From Amphibacillus indicireducens (GTDB lineage Bacteria; Bacillota; Bacilli; Bacillales; Amphibacillaceae), in assembly GCF_039539605.1 (NCBI RefSeq), contig NZ_BAABDL010000014.1, forward strand, positions 47,682 to 111,681: a stretch of DNA of 64,000 bases, given 5' to 3'. Positions within the stretch are counted from its first letter, which is position 1; each line of letters starts with the position of its first letter. This document shows positions 18,882 to 28,611 of the stretch, in pieces. The notes beneath the pieces are model-generated. The model was not told the DNA's origin. It did not search any database and was given only the letters and a program-made list of their open reading frames with translations. A program made the position numbers and the translations under genes.

Positions 18882-19193
18882 TAATCGTCAGAGATCAGCC
18901 TTATAGTCAGGAGGATTTCTAACGAATAAGGGCTAATCGTCAGAGATCGGCATCATAATCAGGGGGATTTCTAACGAATAAGGGCTAATCGGCAGAGATC
19001 GGCATCATAATCAAGTGGATTTCTAACGAATAAGGGCTAATCGGCAGAGATCGGCATCATAATCAAGTGGATTTCTAACGAATAAGGGCTAATCGTCAGA
19101 GATCGGCATCATAATCAAGGGGAACTCTAACGAATAAGGGCTAATCGGCAGAGATCGGCATCATAATTAGCAGATCGCCTAACCAATCGTGGT
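18882..19193. repeat. Tandem array of 52-bp units, 6 copies (opposite orientation)
   Basis: Units starting taatcg(t/g)cagagatcggc lie at 18882, 18934, 18986, 19038, 19090 and 19142. In reverse complement they read attcgttagaaatcc...gattag, the same family as at 7509. The array lies in the divergent space between yjcZ and the NERD gene; 19194-19390 shows nothing recognisable. Confidence 0.94.
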
Positions 19194-19439
19194 TAATCAG
19201 ATCCTCACTCGGGCAAAAACGGTTTAGTTCAAAGACCGTCAGCTCATCCTTAGCCAAATGTCTGCGATGGGAGGGGGTAATTGATGTAAGACTGTTAGCA
19301 AGACTCAACTAATTGACGTTTCGTTTTAGAAATTTACTCTACCGGGATGAACAAAAAAAATTAAATTATTTTAATGTATTTTTACATAAAAAATAGACTT
19401 CCATGATATGATTAGAAAAACAGACTTAACGGAGGCGTT

Positions 19440-20036
19440 ATGATGTTAGCTAAAACAACTATGACAGATTCATATTTTTTCGGTCTAGAAGGTTTCATCG
19501 TTATTGCCGTAATTGTTGCTTTAAGTCTAGCTATAACTAAGTTTAGTAGGAAAGTAAGTAGCAAGTATTTGATCGAAAAAATTGCACAGCTCGATCAAAC
19601 GACATACCAACACATTGCAAACGTACCCTTTAAACAACTTAATCAAACAATTGACCACCTTGTATTATCGACATACGGTATTTTTATCATTGAACGTAAA
19701 AAATTTAATGGGAAAATTTCCGGCGACCAAGTTGATTCTAACTGGATCATTCAAACTAAAAAAGATCAGCAAACAATCCCTAATCCGCTTGCAAATCTGA
19801 CAGCAAAAATTAGTTCTATCGCCCAAGAATTAAATATGCAAGAAAAATATTTTTATCCGATTATTGCATTTTCGAATTCAACTGAACTTGAAGTTGAGCA
19901 AAAGTTAATCAACAAATCAGTCGCCAATTATGATCAAATTAACGAAACGATCCAATTTTATCAAACACCTAAAATCTCAAAAGAAAAAATTTCAGAATTA
20001 ATCACATTACTAGAAACTATGAAACTGGATAAGTAA
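19440..20036 (+). CDS. Membrane-anchored NERD-domain protein
   Basis: This protein of 198 residues has one N-terminal transmembrane helix (about 13-33) and then a NERD (nuclease-related) domain. The family's conserved region ..IDHLVLSTYGIFIIERKKFNGKISGDQ.. is followed by ..NPL... NERD proteins carry a PD-(D/E)XK-like fold and are of uncertain function. GGAGGCG precedes tandem ATGs at 19440 and 19443. It is a single gene directly followed by a mobile element. Confidence 0.85.
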   Translation: MMLAKTTMTDSYFFGLEGFIVIAVIVALSLAITKFSRKVSSKYLIEKIAQLDQTTYQHIANVPFKQLNQTIDHLVLSTYGIFIIERKKFNGKISGDQVDSNWIIQTKKDQQTIPNPLANLTAKISSIAQELNMQEKYFYPIIAFSNSTELEVEQKLINKSVANYDQINETIQFYQTPKISKEKISELITLLETMKLDK

Positions 20037-20050
20037 CTCTTTTATACTAA

Positions 20051-20768
20051 CTCAACTTTCGCAGATAAAAATAAGCAAGTAAACCTTGATGTAGTAAGTA
20101 AGACGCATTGTTCATTGTCCATATTGACTTTTACTTATACACATGGAAAATTTAATCGCAGATCCTTATTTTGAGCNNNNNNNNNNNNNNNNNNNNNNNN
20201 NNNNNNNNNNAGCTCATCCTATTCCCGCAGAAGTCTCACCAGTTGCTTATCTCCACTCTGACTGGCTCTCCATACTTTTAAAATAAGTTCATCTTGTCAG
20301 AAAATAAAAAGAAAGTGGACTGGATAGATTTTGATCGGACACAAACTACAATCAAAACAGGAATCTTTACGAATAAGTTATCAGAACCATACGTAAGTAC
20401 GAAAGCAAGACTAAGTGATTGGAACGGCAGGCGGCGACTCCAGCGGGAAAAGATCGAGTCCGAAAATCCTTATTGCGACACGGTAGTGGAGCAATAAGGA
20501 ATGTTAGACTAAAACCACCACGTCCTGTGGCAGATCTTTTGGTGGGACGAGTAACCGCAGTCCCAACGTCTAACTGACCCACATCCTGTGCGCCCGAGGC
20601 CGATCCCGCGGAAAGCGTCCGCCTAGAGTGGAAATCACGGGCATAGCACCAACAAATTTATTCGTGTTTTTTCCTCAATTAAGTCATTAAGTCAAGTACT
20701 ATACTTAAAAGCAATGCCAACCTTAATCAATCTAAGTATAGACTGAAGATTTTGCTGCGAAAGTTGAG
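20051..20768. mobile_element. MITE-like element with terminal inverted repeats and target duplication (copy 1)
   Basis: The left end CTCAACTTTCGCAG and right end CTGCGAAAGTTGAG are exact inverted repeats. The flanks carry a 6-bp direct repeat TACTAA (20045-20050 and 20769-20774), which fits target-site duplication. No transposase frame is present, so it is non-autonomous. It is similar over most of its length to 43224-44087. It includes an N gap. Confidence 0.85.
20177..20210. other. Assembly gap of 34 N inside the element
   Basis: The bases are unknown. The sister copy has 92 bases at this place, including a TTTTGTAGC/GCTACAAAA hairpin, so the true length is probably not 34. Confidence 0.99.
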
Positions 20769-20813
20769 TACTAAGTATATAATATGATTAGATTTGATGG
20801 GAGGTGTGAGTGT

Positions 20814-21053
20814 TTGATCAAACAAAGTTGCAATCTAATCGCATTGATCATTTTTTATGATGAAAATTTCAAAGAAGAAGTCGCCTTAGTCTACAGTCCA
20901 ACTAGCTACTATTATCTCATTATGCCAACGAAACACTTTCACACGTCTGAAGAGAAGAACGGAACATTATATATTACTGAAATTAAAAATGCTTTCTTTA
21001 TCCCAAGTGCCGATGTCGAGAAAAAACTCAAAGAATGGCGCAACCGAGACTAA
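20814..21053 (+). CDS. Small protein of unknown function
   Basis: TTG at 20814 follows GGGAGGTG at a normal distance, giving 79 residues (LIKQSCNLIALIIFYDEN...). A longer frame from ATG 20784 has no ribosome binding site. The protein is mixed hydrophobic and charged with two Tyr/aromatic-rich strands (..SPTSYYYLIMPTKHF.., ..ITEIKNAFFIPS..) and a charged C-terminal helix. It has no signal peptide. I do not recognise the family. It has its own terminator. Confidence 0.65.
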   Translation: MIKQSCNLIALIIFYDENFKEEVALVYSPTSYYYLIMPTKHFHTSEEKNGTLYITEIKNAFFIPSADVEKKLKEWRNRD

Positions 21054-21086
21054 CACCGTCTTTCCTGCTCAGGGAGTGGTGTTTTA
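21052..21086 (+). terminator. Terminator after the small unknown gene
   Basis: AACACC...GGTGTT with an inner CTTTCC/GGGAG pairing, followed by TTTAGTTT. Confidence 0.75.
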
Positions 21087-21232
21087 GTTTATTTGAGTTG
21101 AAATATGGATTTCGGGATGGTATCTTCAATTTGTGGACGGGCGCACACAAATAGGCACTCAACTCAAACATCAGGAGGTGAATTTTTCACAAAAAAATCT
21201 TTAGTCTTGTTAAGTAAGCATCACTAAAGATT

Positions 21233-21883
21233 TCATTCACTATTTACTTTTCTTAAGAGCAGAATTAATAAGTCAACATAGGTAACTGGATTCATTGACA
21301 AGACAGTACTAATTTCTTGTTTATCTTTATAGTTTGGGTTTTGTTTAATATCCTGATTAAACTGCATATCTTGATACTTCATCTTTCTTAGCCACTGACT
21401 ATTTTCAATCGCTGTATCTGTTTTTTCATAGAGTGTTGCAAAGTTATTGTGATACCATGGCTTATTTTTTTCGTAGTTTGGAATCGGAAAAATAGTTCCA
21501 GGTTCCGTAAAGCGATTGAACTTTTCAAAGTGTAAGGCAATCCAATTTTCCCAACATCTATTTGATATCATTATTTTCACTTGTGAATCTTGTGCTAAAC
21601 TTTCGATAGCTTTACATCTATTATTTAGACTATGTTCTCTATCATTATAGTCAATATCCCCATCAAAAATTGCAATAAAATGATCATACTGATATTTTTT
21701 TCGATTTTTCTTCTTCTTCACTTCTTTAAGAATATTTTTAAATTCTTGTTCTCTTTTAATAATTCTGATTGTTATATTATCCAACTTTCTTGCAAACCTT
21801 TAAAAATGCTCATTCTCACAGTTAGTTTTATTTTGAAAGGATTCTATATACATATGAAAAACTGGTTTAATTTTTCTTGTCAT
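21233..21883 (-). pseudogene. RloB-like (AbiLii-type) gene with in-frame stop at codon 28
   Basis: ATG at 21883 overlaps the stop of the upstream AAA gene (TAATG), the usual coupling, so the real start is certain. The frame reads MTRKIKPVFHMYIES.. and ..CENEHF, then TAA (21800-21802), then continues in the same frame to 21233. The rest has RloB hallmarks: ..DHFIAIFDGDIDYND.. (acidic Toprim-like motif) and ..SNRCWENWIALHFEKF... A TTG at 21784 could restart translation weakly and yield 183 residues lacking the N-terminal ES/E motif. RloB pairs with an AAA ATPase in anti-phage systems. Either the system is inactivated, or the stop is a sequencing error. Confidence 0.8.
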
Positions 21884-23205
21884 TAATAAATCACCTTAGG
21901 TATCGCACCTAATCGTCCTTCATTGTACATATTTCGCCAATTATGATTTTGGTAGCTAACATCTTGAAATTCAGCTAATGAATATAATTCAGACTGAAGC
22001 AATTGATTATCTTTCTGAATAAACCAAATCTGTTCCTTTGACATATTATTCATTTCTAAAAAATCAGTATTGTGAGTCGTAAAAATGAATTGTGCTTTTG
22101 TGTCTGATTGGTTTAGAAATAGATCAAGAGTATAGCGCTGGATCATTGGATGATAATGATTTTCTATTTCATCAACAATATATAATTTATGATTCGTTAG
22201 ACAATCAAATATTTGAATAAACTCATGAATAAACTTAATTGTCCCTAATGATTCCTGACGGAGATCTAATGAATATGAAACACCTTCAATTGTGCGTAAA
22301 GTTTTTATTGTATAGGATCTATTTTTACGCCTTCTATTTATAAAGCTTTCTTTTAACTCATCAGGAATATCCCCCTCAATATCTGCTAGAAAGTTTTCAA
22401 TTTCTTGTTCCGTTGTATCAACAATATCAAAATCATCAATTTTTATATCAATATCATCTAATGCAGCTAATATTTGATCTTTTAATGACTCATCATGCTT
22501 GAGATTTTCAGCTATATAACTTTTATCAAATTCATCATCCAAAATAATAATATCTTTATCGATATAATCATAACAAGCCTTCAAAATTTGATAGGCCTTA
22601 CCTGTAATCGATTCTTCAAAAAACTCATAATTAATTTTGTTAACAAAATTATACATCAAAGTTTCATCAATAAAGTTTCTAGGTTCAAAGTAATTAATAA
22701 TTGGTTTAAGTGATAAATCAAATGTTGTAATCCGCTGACCTTCCCTTTCAAAAATAACCTTTTCTTCCGAAAGTTTTGTTTTCAGCACATCCCTATAAGA
22801 TATACGTTCTTTGCTGATCTTATTTTTCACAAATTCTAACTGATAATTAATAAAATATTTTTCCTCTTCTATTTCCTTAATTAATTCAATATTCAGTATC
22901 GAAGGTTTAAAACGATCTGAGAAATGAAAACCAAAATTATTTTTTAGTATATGGTCGTTTTCTGATGATGTAACTAAGTTTTTTAATACGCCTACCCCAA
23001 CAATAAAGTTGGTTTTTCCACCTGCATTCGACCCGTAAATAATACCACCATTTAAAATATATTGATTCTTATTTGTTGCAATACTTGGAATCTTCCCCAA
23101 AATATTATCGTTAAATATTTCAGAACGGTTATAATCAGCTACTAACGAAAAGATTTGACGATCTTTGAACGACAGAAAGTTTTCTAACTCCAGTTTCAAT
23201 AGCAT
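21883..23205 (-). CDS. RloA-like (AbiLi-type) AAA ATPase of a putative anti-phage system
   Basis: This is a 440-residue ABC/SMC-like ATPase (AAA_15/AAA_21 type). ATG at 23205 follows AAGGAGGTTGATTAAA; the frame extends 11 codons upstream without support. It begins ..LELENFLSFKDRQIFSL.., has Walker A YGSNAGGKTN, late signature-like ..QESLGTIKFIHEF.., Walker B LYIVDEIENHYHP, and His ..FIFTTHNTDFLE... Such ATPases pair with RloB, as seen immediately downstream, in phage-exclusion systems of the AbiL class. The region is AT-richer than its neighbours, fitting horizontal gain. Confidence 0.85.
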   Translation of the reverse strand: MLLKLELENFLSFKDRQIFSLVADYNRSEIFNDNILGKIPSIATNKNQYILNGGIIYGSNAGGKTNFIVGVGVLKNLVTSSENDHILKNNFGFHFSDRFKPSILNIELIKEIEEEKYFINYQLEFVKNKISKERISYRDVLKTKLSEEKVIFEREGQRITTFDLSLKPIINYFEPRNFIDETLMYNFVNKINYEFFEESITGKAYQILKACYDYIDKDIIILDDEFDKSYIAENLKHDESLKDQILAALDDIDIKIDDFDIVDTTEQEIENFLADIEGDIPDELKESFINRRRKNRSYTIKTLRTIEGVSYSLDLRQESLGTIKFIHEFIQIFDCLTNHKLYIVDEIENHYHPMIQRYTLDLFLNQSDTKAQFIFTTHNTDFLEMNNMSKEQIWFIQKDNQLLQSELYSLAEFQDVSYQNHNWRNMYNEGRLGAIPKVIY

Positions 23206-23298
23206 TTTAATCAACCTCCTTCTACATATAATATACAACTTACATCTTATTTATTCAATTATAAATTAGTTTTCCTTATTTAAATTTTAATTCCACAA

Positions 23299-23333
23299 AA
23301 AAACAATGAGTATGTTCGACACTCATTGTTTTT
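23299..23333 (-). terminator. Terminator after ugd copy 1
   Basis: AAACAATGAGT pairs with ACTCATTGTTT; both strands carry an A/T run. Confidence 0.85.
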
Positions 23334-23341
23334 AGGAAAAA

Positions 23342-24511
23342 TCAGTCACGTTGATAGAGATCACGCGTATATACTTTTGTGACGACGTCGTTGAGCTCGT
23401 CGTTCATTCGATTCGCAATGATCACATCGGCAGCTTGCTTGAATTGGTCAAGCTCATTGATCACACGTAAACCATTGAATGTTGTGTTGCCTTCAAGAAC
23501 AGGTTCATAGACAACGACTTCAACACCTTGTTTCTGAACCAGTTTAATCACGTCTTGTATTGATGATGCTCTAAAATTATCGGAGCCAGATTTCATTGTT
23601 AGGCGATAAACACCAACAACAGACGGATTTTGCTTCATAATCGAGTCCGCAATATGCTCTTTACGTGTCTGGTTCGAAGCAACAATCGCCTTAATAATAT
23701 CATTCGGTACACCTTCATAGTTTGCTAGCAATTGCTTCGTATCTTTCGGCAAGCAATAACCACCAAAGCCAAATGACGGGTTATTATAATGACTACCGAT
23801 TCGTGGATCAAGGCCAACCCCTTCGATAATTTGTTTCGTATCAAGACCTTTACGCTCAGCATAAGTGTCAAGTTCATTAAAGAATGCGACACGAAGACCT
23901 AAGTATGTATTAGCAAATAATTTAATTGCCTCTGCTTCTGTCGGGTCCGTGTAAAGCACGTCGACATTCTCTTTTTCTGCCCCTTCAACTAGTAAACTCG
24001 CAAGCTCACGAGCACGCTCTGAATCCTCGCCAATCACGACACGTGACGGATAAAGATTATCATAAAGCGCCTTTCCTTCACGTAAAAACTCCGGTGAAAA
24101 AATTAACTTATCTGTCTGATATTTTGCTCTCATTTTTTCCGTATAGCCAACCGGAACAGTCGATTTAATCATCATCGTTGCATCTGGATTAATTTCCAGC
24201 ACATCTTCAATTACCTTTTCCACACTAGTCGTGTCAAAGAAGTTTTTTTCTTCATCGTAATCCGTCGGTGTTGAAATCACGACATACTTCGCACCTTCAT
24301 ATGCCTCTTTCGGTGATAACGTTGCCGTCAGATTCAATTCTTTCTCAGCGAAAAAGCGCTCAATATCATCATCACCAATCGGCGAAATTCGTTTGTTAAT
24401 TAAGTCAACCTTCTCCTCAATCACATCTAAGGCAAAGACCTCATGCTTCTGCGCAAACAAAACCGCAATCGATAACCCAACATAACCCGTACCCGCCACA
24501 GCAATTTTCAT
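23342..24511 (-). CDS. UDP-glucose 6-dehydrogenase, copy 1
   Basis: This enzyme oxidises UDP-glucose to UDP-glucuronate with two NAD+. The Rossmann start is MKIAVAGTGYVGLS, the mid-domain linker ..SPEFLREGKALYDNLYPSRVVIG.., the catalytic Cys in ..NPSFGFGGYCLPKDTKQLL.., and ..GVYRLTMKSGSDNFRASSIQ.. lies in the C-terminal domain. Length is 389 residues. A close paralogue lies at 51210-52376. There are no polysaccharide synthesis genes directly beside it, so the end use (teichuronic acid, capsule) is unclear. Confidence 0.94.
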   Translation of the reverse strand: MKIAVAGTGYVGLSIAVLFAQKHEVFALDVIEEKVDLINKRISPIGDDDIERFFAEKELNLTATLSPKEAYEGAKYVVISTPTDYDEEKNFFDTTSVEKVIEDVLEINPDATMMIKSTVPVGYTEKMRAKYQTDKLIFSPEFLREGKALYDNLYPSRVVIGEDSERARELASLLVEGAEKENVDVLYTDPTEAEAIKLFANTYLGLRVAFFNELDTYAERKGLDTKQIIEGVGLDPRIGSHYNNPSFGFGGYCLPKDTKQLLANYEGVPNDIIKAIVASNQTRKEHIADSIMKQNPSVVGVYRLTMKSGSDNFRASSIQDVIKLVQKQGVEVVVYEPVLEGNTTFNGLRVINELDQFKQAADVIIANRMNDELNDVVTKVYTRDLYQRD

Positions 24512-24671
24512 ATTTACACCTCATTTAATTATTTTAAAACAAACAATCTGATTATTTCTACCTATATCATTATATCATATGCTCACCATTTCACAATATA
24601 AAACCTAGAAATCTTTAAAAGCTTTATAGACCACTAATTTATGAAAAATTTCCTTCTGGTTGCAAACAAAA

Positions 24672-24703
24672 AAGCTAGAGTGTAGTTTCCCCTACTCTAG
24701 CTT
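24672..24703 (-). terminator. Terminator after the GH120 gene
   Basis: AAGCTAGAGT / ACTCTAGCTT stem with a T-run in the minus direction. Confidence 0.88.
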
Positions 24704-24712
24704 GAATTGCTT

Positions 24713-26632
24713 TTATCCCCAAATTTTAATGTTATTCTTACCTGCAGTTAAATTGTTGAGTGGACCAACAGGACTTTCATCGGAGCGGACTTGATCAAGT
24801 AAATCCTGATCAACAACTAGATCCGAACCATCCGGGCTTTCAAATTGTGCATCAACAATTCTAACCCGTGGTAATGTTGATGTCGATTGAATCTGTCCGA
24901 TCATTTGATCAAAATTCTCTGGTAGTTCACAAGAAAGAAACACCTGATCGCCCTGATCAATAATCTCAAAGTTTGGATCAAAGTCTGGATCAACCCACTT
25001 ATCTGCTTCATTTTCATACGGATCAGCACCGTTTAAGTATGCGTTCTGATCAATATAAACAGGTTGTTCGACACGATCAAAGGCCGCATGATCAGCATTC
25101 ATTTCATGGACAACTTCGATATATTTTTCTAATGAAGATGGATAGCCTTTATAGTGCGCCGTTCCAACACCTTCAAGACCAGCTTTACCAAAGTAAAGGT
25201 TGTTGTAAAAACGATCATCACCACCGTAAACAAGCGCAAAGCCAGCCACTTTTGTGCTATGTGGTAAATGATATTGCGTCGAACGTTTTAATTCTTTGCG
25301 ATGAACCATTTTACCAGCAAATAAATTATTGACATAAGCTCCGCCTTGGGCAATATTATCAAGGGCATAATCAGACCCAAGGATATTGTTATCAACAAGA
25401 TATGGACCATGGCTCACTTCAACAAATAAGTCACGATTATTTTTGTATAGAATGTTTTTACTAATTCGAGTGCCTTGTGTTTGCCAGTCTAACCACAATC
25501 CGAGCGAGCAATTATGAATTCGGTTATGATGAATTTGGACATCAATCGCTGCATGCAGTTTAATGCCAGCGATTTCATGCCCATAAAATTCACGTTTTAA
25601 GGCGATATTGTAAATATGGTTGTCATAAATTTCACTGAACACACAACCTAAATGCCCAACAATCCCGTTCTGTCCACAATCATAAATTGTATTATTACGA
25701 ACGATATGTGAACCAATCGTTTCTTTACTCCAGCCTTTTCGTTCCGCATCAAAAACAGATTCTAATTGATATTGATAGCCAGGCTTGTCACGACGAACAG
25801 TCCGGTAATGATGGCCAGTTGATTTTTCTTTACCAATACTGATCGCGCTACACTTGGCATCATGAATCAGATTGTTTTCAATGATCCAGCCTTTACTCCA
25901 GTTAGCACCGATTAATCCAGGCTGATCAGCCGTTGGTGGCGACCACGGTGTAGCGGCCTGCGCCATTTCAAATCCTCTAACGGTAATATAATCAATACCT
26001 GTTTCTTCTGGATAGAAACAAGAACGACGCACGTTAATCTCAACTAATTCCTGATTCGGATCTGCTCCTTGGAAGTTAGCGTAGATCGTTGTATTTTGAT
26101 GATCTACTTCTGAATACCAGACATATTTTGTCTGATCCTGATTATGAACAGGAATGACTTGACGTGTCCAGTGGTCATAAGTTTCTGTTCTCACTTCAGG
26201 ATTTTTTAACTTTTCATAGCTACTTACTTCATAAAATGACAGCCCATTTAAATAGACGTCACCCAAATGTTTAATTTCTTCAACCGTGACAAGCCAGTCG
26301 CCAAACACCGTTTCTAGATATGGATTATAGTCACCGAAAAATGGATTCGGGATCACAACTTTCCAGACAGTTCCTTCAACGAGCTCCCAATTTTTAATCT
26401 CTTCAGATCCCTTAATGACAACATGCTCACCTTCCGCCGCTTGATATGTGATCCGACGATGTTCACTTAATCCTTTATATCTAGGTTTAACCCATTCGCG
26501 ATAAACTCCTTCATGAACGGTTACTGTATCCCCTGGAATAGCAAGTGAAGCGGCTTGATTAATTGTCAAAAATGGATCATCTTTTGTTCCAGTTGCTTGA
26601 TCAGACCCAGTTTTAGCTACATGGTAATCCAC
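24713..26632 (-). CDS. GH120 beta-xylosidase
   Basis: This intracellular enzyme removes xylose from xylo-oligosaccharides; it has no signal peptide. It starts at GTG 26632 after AGAAAGGTGG. The in-frame ATG 26674 overlaps a -10 TATAAT (26673-26678), so it cannot be the start. The 639 residues closely follow the Thermoanaerobacterium XylC type as I recall it: ..TINQAASLAIPGDTVTVHEG.., ..GLIGANWSKGWIIENNLIH.. and ..QNGIVGHLGCVFSEIYDN... The probable catalytic pair is Asp in ..WLDWQTQGTR.. and Glu 23 residues later in ..FVEVSHGP.., the spacing known for the family. It is divergent from an AraC regulator that probably controls it. Confidence 0.92.
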   Translation of the reverse strand: MDYHVAKTGSDQATGTKDDPFLTINQAASLAIPGDTVTVHEGVYREWVKPRYKGLSEHRRITYQAAEGEHVVIKGSEEIKNWELVEGTVWKVVIPNPFFGDYNPYLETVFGDWLVTVEEIKHLGDVYLNGLSFYEVSSYEKLKNPEVRTETYDHWTRQVIPVHNQDQTKYVWYSEVDHQNTTIYANFQGADPNQELVEINVRRSCFYPEETGIDYITVRGFEMAQAATPWSPPTADQPGLIGANWSKGWIIENNLIHDAKCSAISIGKEKSTGHHYRTVRRDKPGYQYQLESVFDAERKGWSKETIGSHIVRNNTIYDCGQNGIVGHLGCVFSEIYDNHIYNIALKREFYGHEIAGIKLHAAIDVQIHHNRIHNCSLGLWLDWQTQGTRISKNILYKNNRDLFVEVSHGPYLVDNNILGSDYALDNIAQGGAYVNNLFAGKMVHRKELKRSTQYHLPHSTKVAGFALVYGGDDRFYNNLYFGKAGLEGVGTAHYKGYPSSLEKYIEVVHEMNADHAAFDRVEQPVYIDQNAYLNGADPYENEADKWVDPDFDPNFEIIDQGDQVFLSCELPENFDQMIGQIQSTSTLPRVRIVDAQFESPDGSDLVVDQDLLDQVRSDESPVGPLNNLTAGKNNIKIWG

Positions 26633-26672
26633 TTCAAATTCCACCTTTCTATAATTAACTTGAATTAACCCC

Positions 26673-26678
26673 ATTATA
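26673..26678 (-). promoter_or_regulatory. -10 box of the GH120 gene
   Basis: TATAAT on the minus strand, 40 bases upstream of the GTG start; no good -35 box is visible, as expected for activator-dependent promoters. Confidence 0.5.
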
Positions 26679-26755
26679 GTGCGATCGGTTAGACAGTTCT
26701 ATTCCTAATGTAGTATACTTTAAGACATTATTCGTGTATGTGAGGAGGTTTAGTA

Positions 26756-27514
26756 ATGGTCTTTTTTCAATCACATGGTGTTGAGGAAAAGGAGTTTTTT
26801 CACTGGATGCCCTTAACTGAATATCAATTTCCACTCCATTTCCACCGTGCATACGAGCTAATCTTTGTTAAAAAAGGCAAGTTGCTAGTGACCGTTAATC
26901 ATGTTGAATATACGTTAGAATCGAATCAACTAATTTTTATTTTTAGCAATCACATTCATGATATGAAAATAATTGGTGAATCTGAAGTGACAATTATCTT
27001 GTTTTCGCCAGAATTAATTGGCGATTTTTTCACCGAATATAAAGGCTCAAGCCCAAGTAATCCCGTGATTAAACTTGATTCACTACCTAATTTGGAAACA
27101 TTAACATCAATCTATAAGCAAAAAAGTTTCCTTTACCAGCTCTGTGGTGAACTGATTGATCAAACTGAGTTTATTAAAATTGAAAGCTCGACTAAAACGA
27201 GACTATTGCACCGGATTTTATTATTTGTTGATGAAAACTATCAATCCAACTGCTCATTAAAAGACGTCGCCAAGCATTTGCGCTACGACTATCCATACTT
27301 ATCAAAACTATTCGTCCAAATGACAAACATGACCTTTACCGATTATTTAAACAATTACCGAATCTCACAGGCATGTTATTTACTGAAAAATAGTGGCTTT
27401 TCAATTAGTGAAGTGGCTACTCAGTGCGGTTACAATCAACTCCGCACCTTTCACCGTAATTTCAGAGCGATTATTGGTAAATCGCCAAAACAGTATCGAG
27501 AAAACAGTTACTGA
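26756..27514 (+). CDS. AraC-family transcription regulator
   Basis: This is a 252-residue regulator with an N-terminal cupin sensor (..FPLHFHRAYELIFVKKGKL.. at about 25-45) and a C-terminal double helix-turn-helix (..CSLKDVAKHLRYDYPYLSKLF.. and ..SISEVATQCGYNQLRTFHRNF..). GAGGAGG precedes the ATG. It is divergent from the GH120 gene, which suggests control of xylo-oligosaccharide use (inference). The inducer is unknown. Confidence 0.92.
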   Translation: MVFFQSHGVEEKEFFHWMPLTEYQFPLHFHRAYELIFVKKGKLLVTVNHVEYTLESNQLIFIFSNHIHDMKIIGESEVTIILFSPELIGDFFTEYKGSSPSNPVIKLDSLPNLETLTSIYKQKSFLYQLCGELIDQTEFIKIESSTKTRLLHRILLFVDENYQSNCSLKDVAKHLRYDYPYLSKLFVQMTNMTFTDYLNNYRISQACYLLKNSGFSISEVATQCGYNQLRTFHRNFRAIIGKSPKQYRENSY

Positions 27515-27577
27515 TTATTTAGGATTCGCGATTTGCGCTTGAACGCACGTAGGTGAGTTTTCCCCAAACAAACGCGA

Positions 27578-27590
27578 GTGAATTTTTCAC
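27578..27590. repeat. Short palindromic motif GTGAATTTTTCAC
   Basis: The same 13-base motif (either strand) also occurs in intergenic DNA at 21178-21190, 48795-48807 and 52406-52418. Confidence 0.6.
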
Positions 27591-28405
27591 GAATCAAGCA
27601 TTGGAATCGTTAACGCTAATTCATCGAGATCCGCCAAGGTTAAGTCGGTAAATTCAATAATTTTTTCATAGGGGATGTCTGAGCGCATCATTCTCAAGGC
27701 GATTCGTTCTTTTTCCTGTTGCTCGCCATAGTATTGCCATTCGATCAGATTCAATGGCTCTTCTTTGATCAAGATTGGAGGATTTATCTTGCGCTTGCTT
27801 AAATGACTTGCCAATTTGAAATAGGGGTCTTGCTTAACAAGCTCAATAAATCGTTGTGGGTGCTGCTTGTCGTTGAGGTGACAAATAAAGTAAAGCCATT
27901 TTTCTAGAGTTGTCTGAGGCCTCTCGGTGGTAAACTTCGGCAATTCGATATAATGAATTTGCTGAGTTTCTCGGTGACTGGTGTATGTGGGTGTGGTCGA
28001 TTGGAAGCGGTGGTGGTAATGGTCACTTTCTAGCAATAGATTGAAATTCAAAATGTGAATCATAAAACGCTCAGCTTGAGTTGTCGAACTGATCTGACCG
28101 AGCCGCTGATTAATCGCGAACTTACTCGACTGCTTTTGAAAATAATCATGATCGTGCACCTGGATCCGAATCGTCACATGACTCCTTTCATCTATCAGCG
28201 CATCAATCAGCCAGCTCGACTGTTGATCAGACGCAAAATAACAGCGCTGACTTTGAACACTCGCGATCTCCTTAATTGATCCCCTCAGTGACTTGCTCAA
28301 GATTGCGTTTAAGAAACTTCGCAACACAAGCTGACATCCCTTTGTTTTCTGAAAAAATATCGACTCAAACTGCTTTAATAAAATAAACTTTCTCTCATAT
28401 TCCAT
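27587..28405 (-). CDS. Rpn-family PD-(D/E)XK nuclease/transposase-like protein
   Basis: This protein of 272 residues matches the Rpn family in its second half: ..RFMIHILNFNLLLESDHYHHRF.., ..IHYIELPKF.., ..EKWLYFICHL.. and a C-terminal ..MMRSDIPYEKIIEFTDLTLADL... The nuclease core is weak. A usual E-x-Q is replaced by ..IRIQVHDHDYFQKQSS.., and the following R is shifted, so activity is doubtful. ATG 28405 is placed nine bases after AAAGGAG; a TTG two codons earlier is too close. Family members act in recombination or phage defence. Confidence 0.75.
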   Translation of the reverse strand: MEYERKFILLKQFESIFFQKTKGCQLVLRSFLNAILSKSLRGSIKEIASVQSQRCYFASDQQSSWLIDALIDERSHVTIRIQVHDHDYFQKQSSKFAINQRLGQISSTTQAERFMIHILNFNLLLESDHYHHRFQSTTPTYTSHRETQQIHYIELPKFTTERPQTTLEKWLYFICHLNDKQHPQRFIELVKQDPYFKLASHLSKRKINPPILIKEEPLNLIEWQYYGEQQEKERIALRMMRSDIPYEKIIEFTDLTLADLDELALTIPMLDS

Positions 28406-28569
28406 ATCCAACTACTCCTTTCGTTTTACATTAAGTTATCATAGTTTGATTACTTTGTAAAAAAGTTCCTTTCGATAAAATTGCGTTGAAATATGAGGTA
28501 AATTGTTGAATTTTTATTGAATTGATCAAAAACAGGCTGAAAATAGCTGTTGTTTAATTATTTGTCAGC

Positions 28570-28603
28570 AAAAAACTGTCAACTTGTTTAGCAGTCGACA
28601 GCT
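28570..28603 (-). terminator. Terminator after the AEC transporter gene
   Basis: CTGTCGACT / AGTTGACAG stem (one G-T pair) followed by TTTTTT in the minus direction. Confidence 0.85.
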
Positions 28604-28611
28604 TTGATTTT

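Noticed and set aside
26633..26674. Upstream ATG for the GH120 gene
   Set aside because: It overlaps TATAAT, whereas GTG 26632 has a ribosome binding site and matches the family start.
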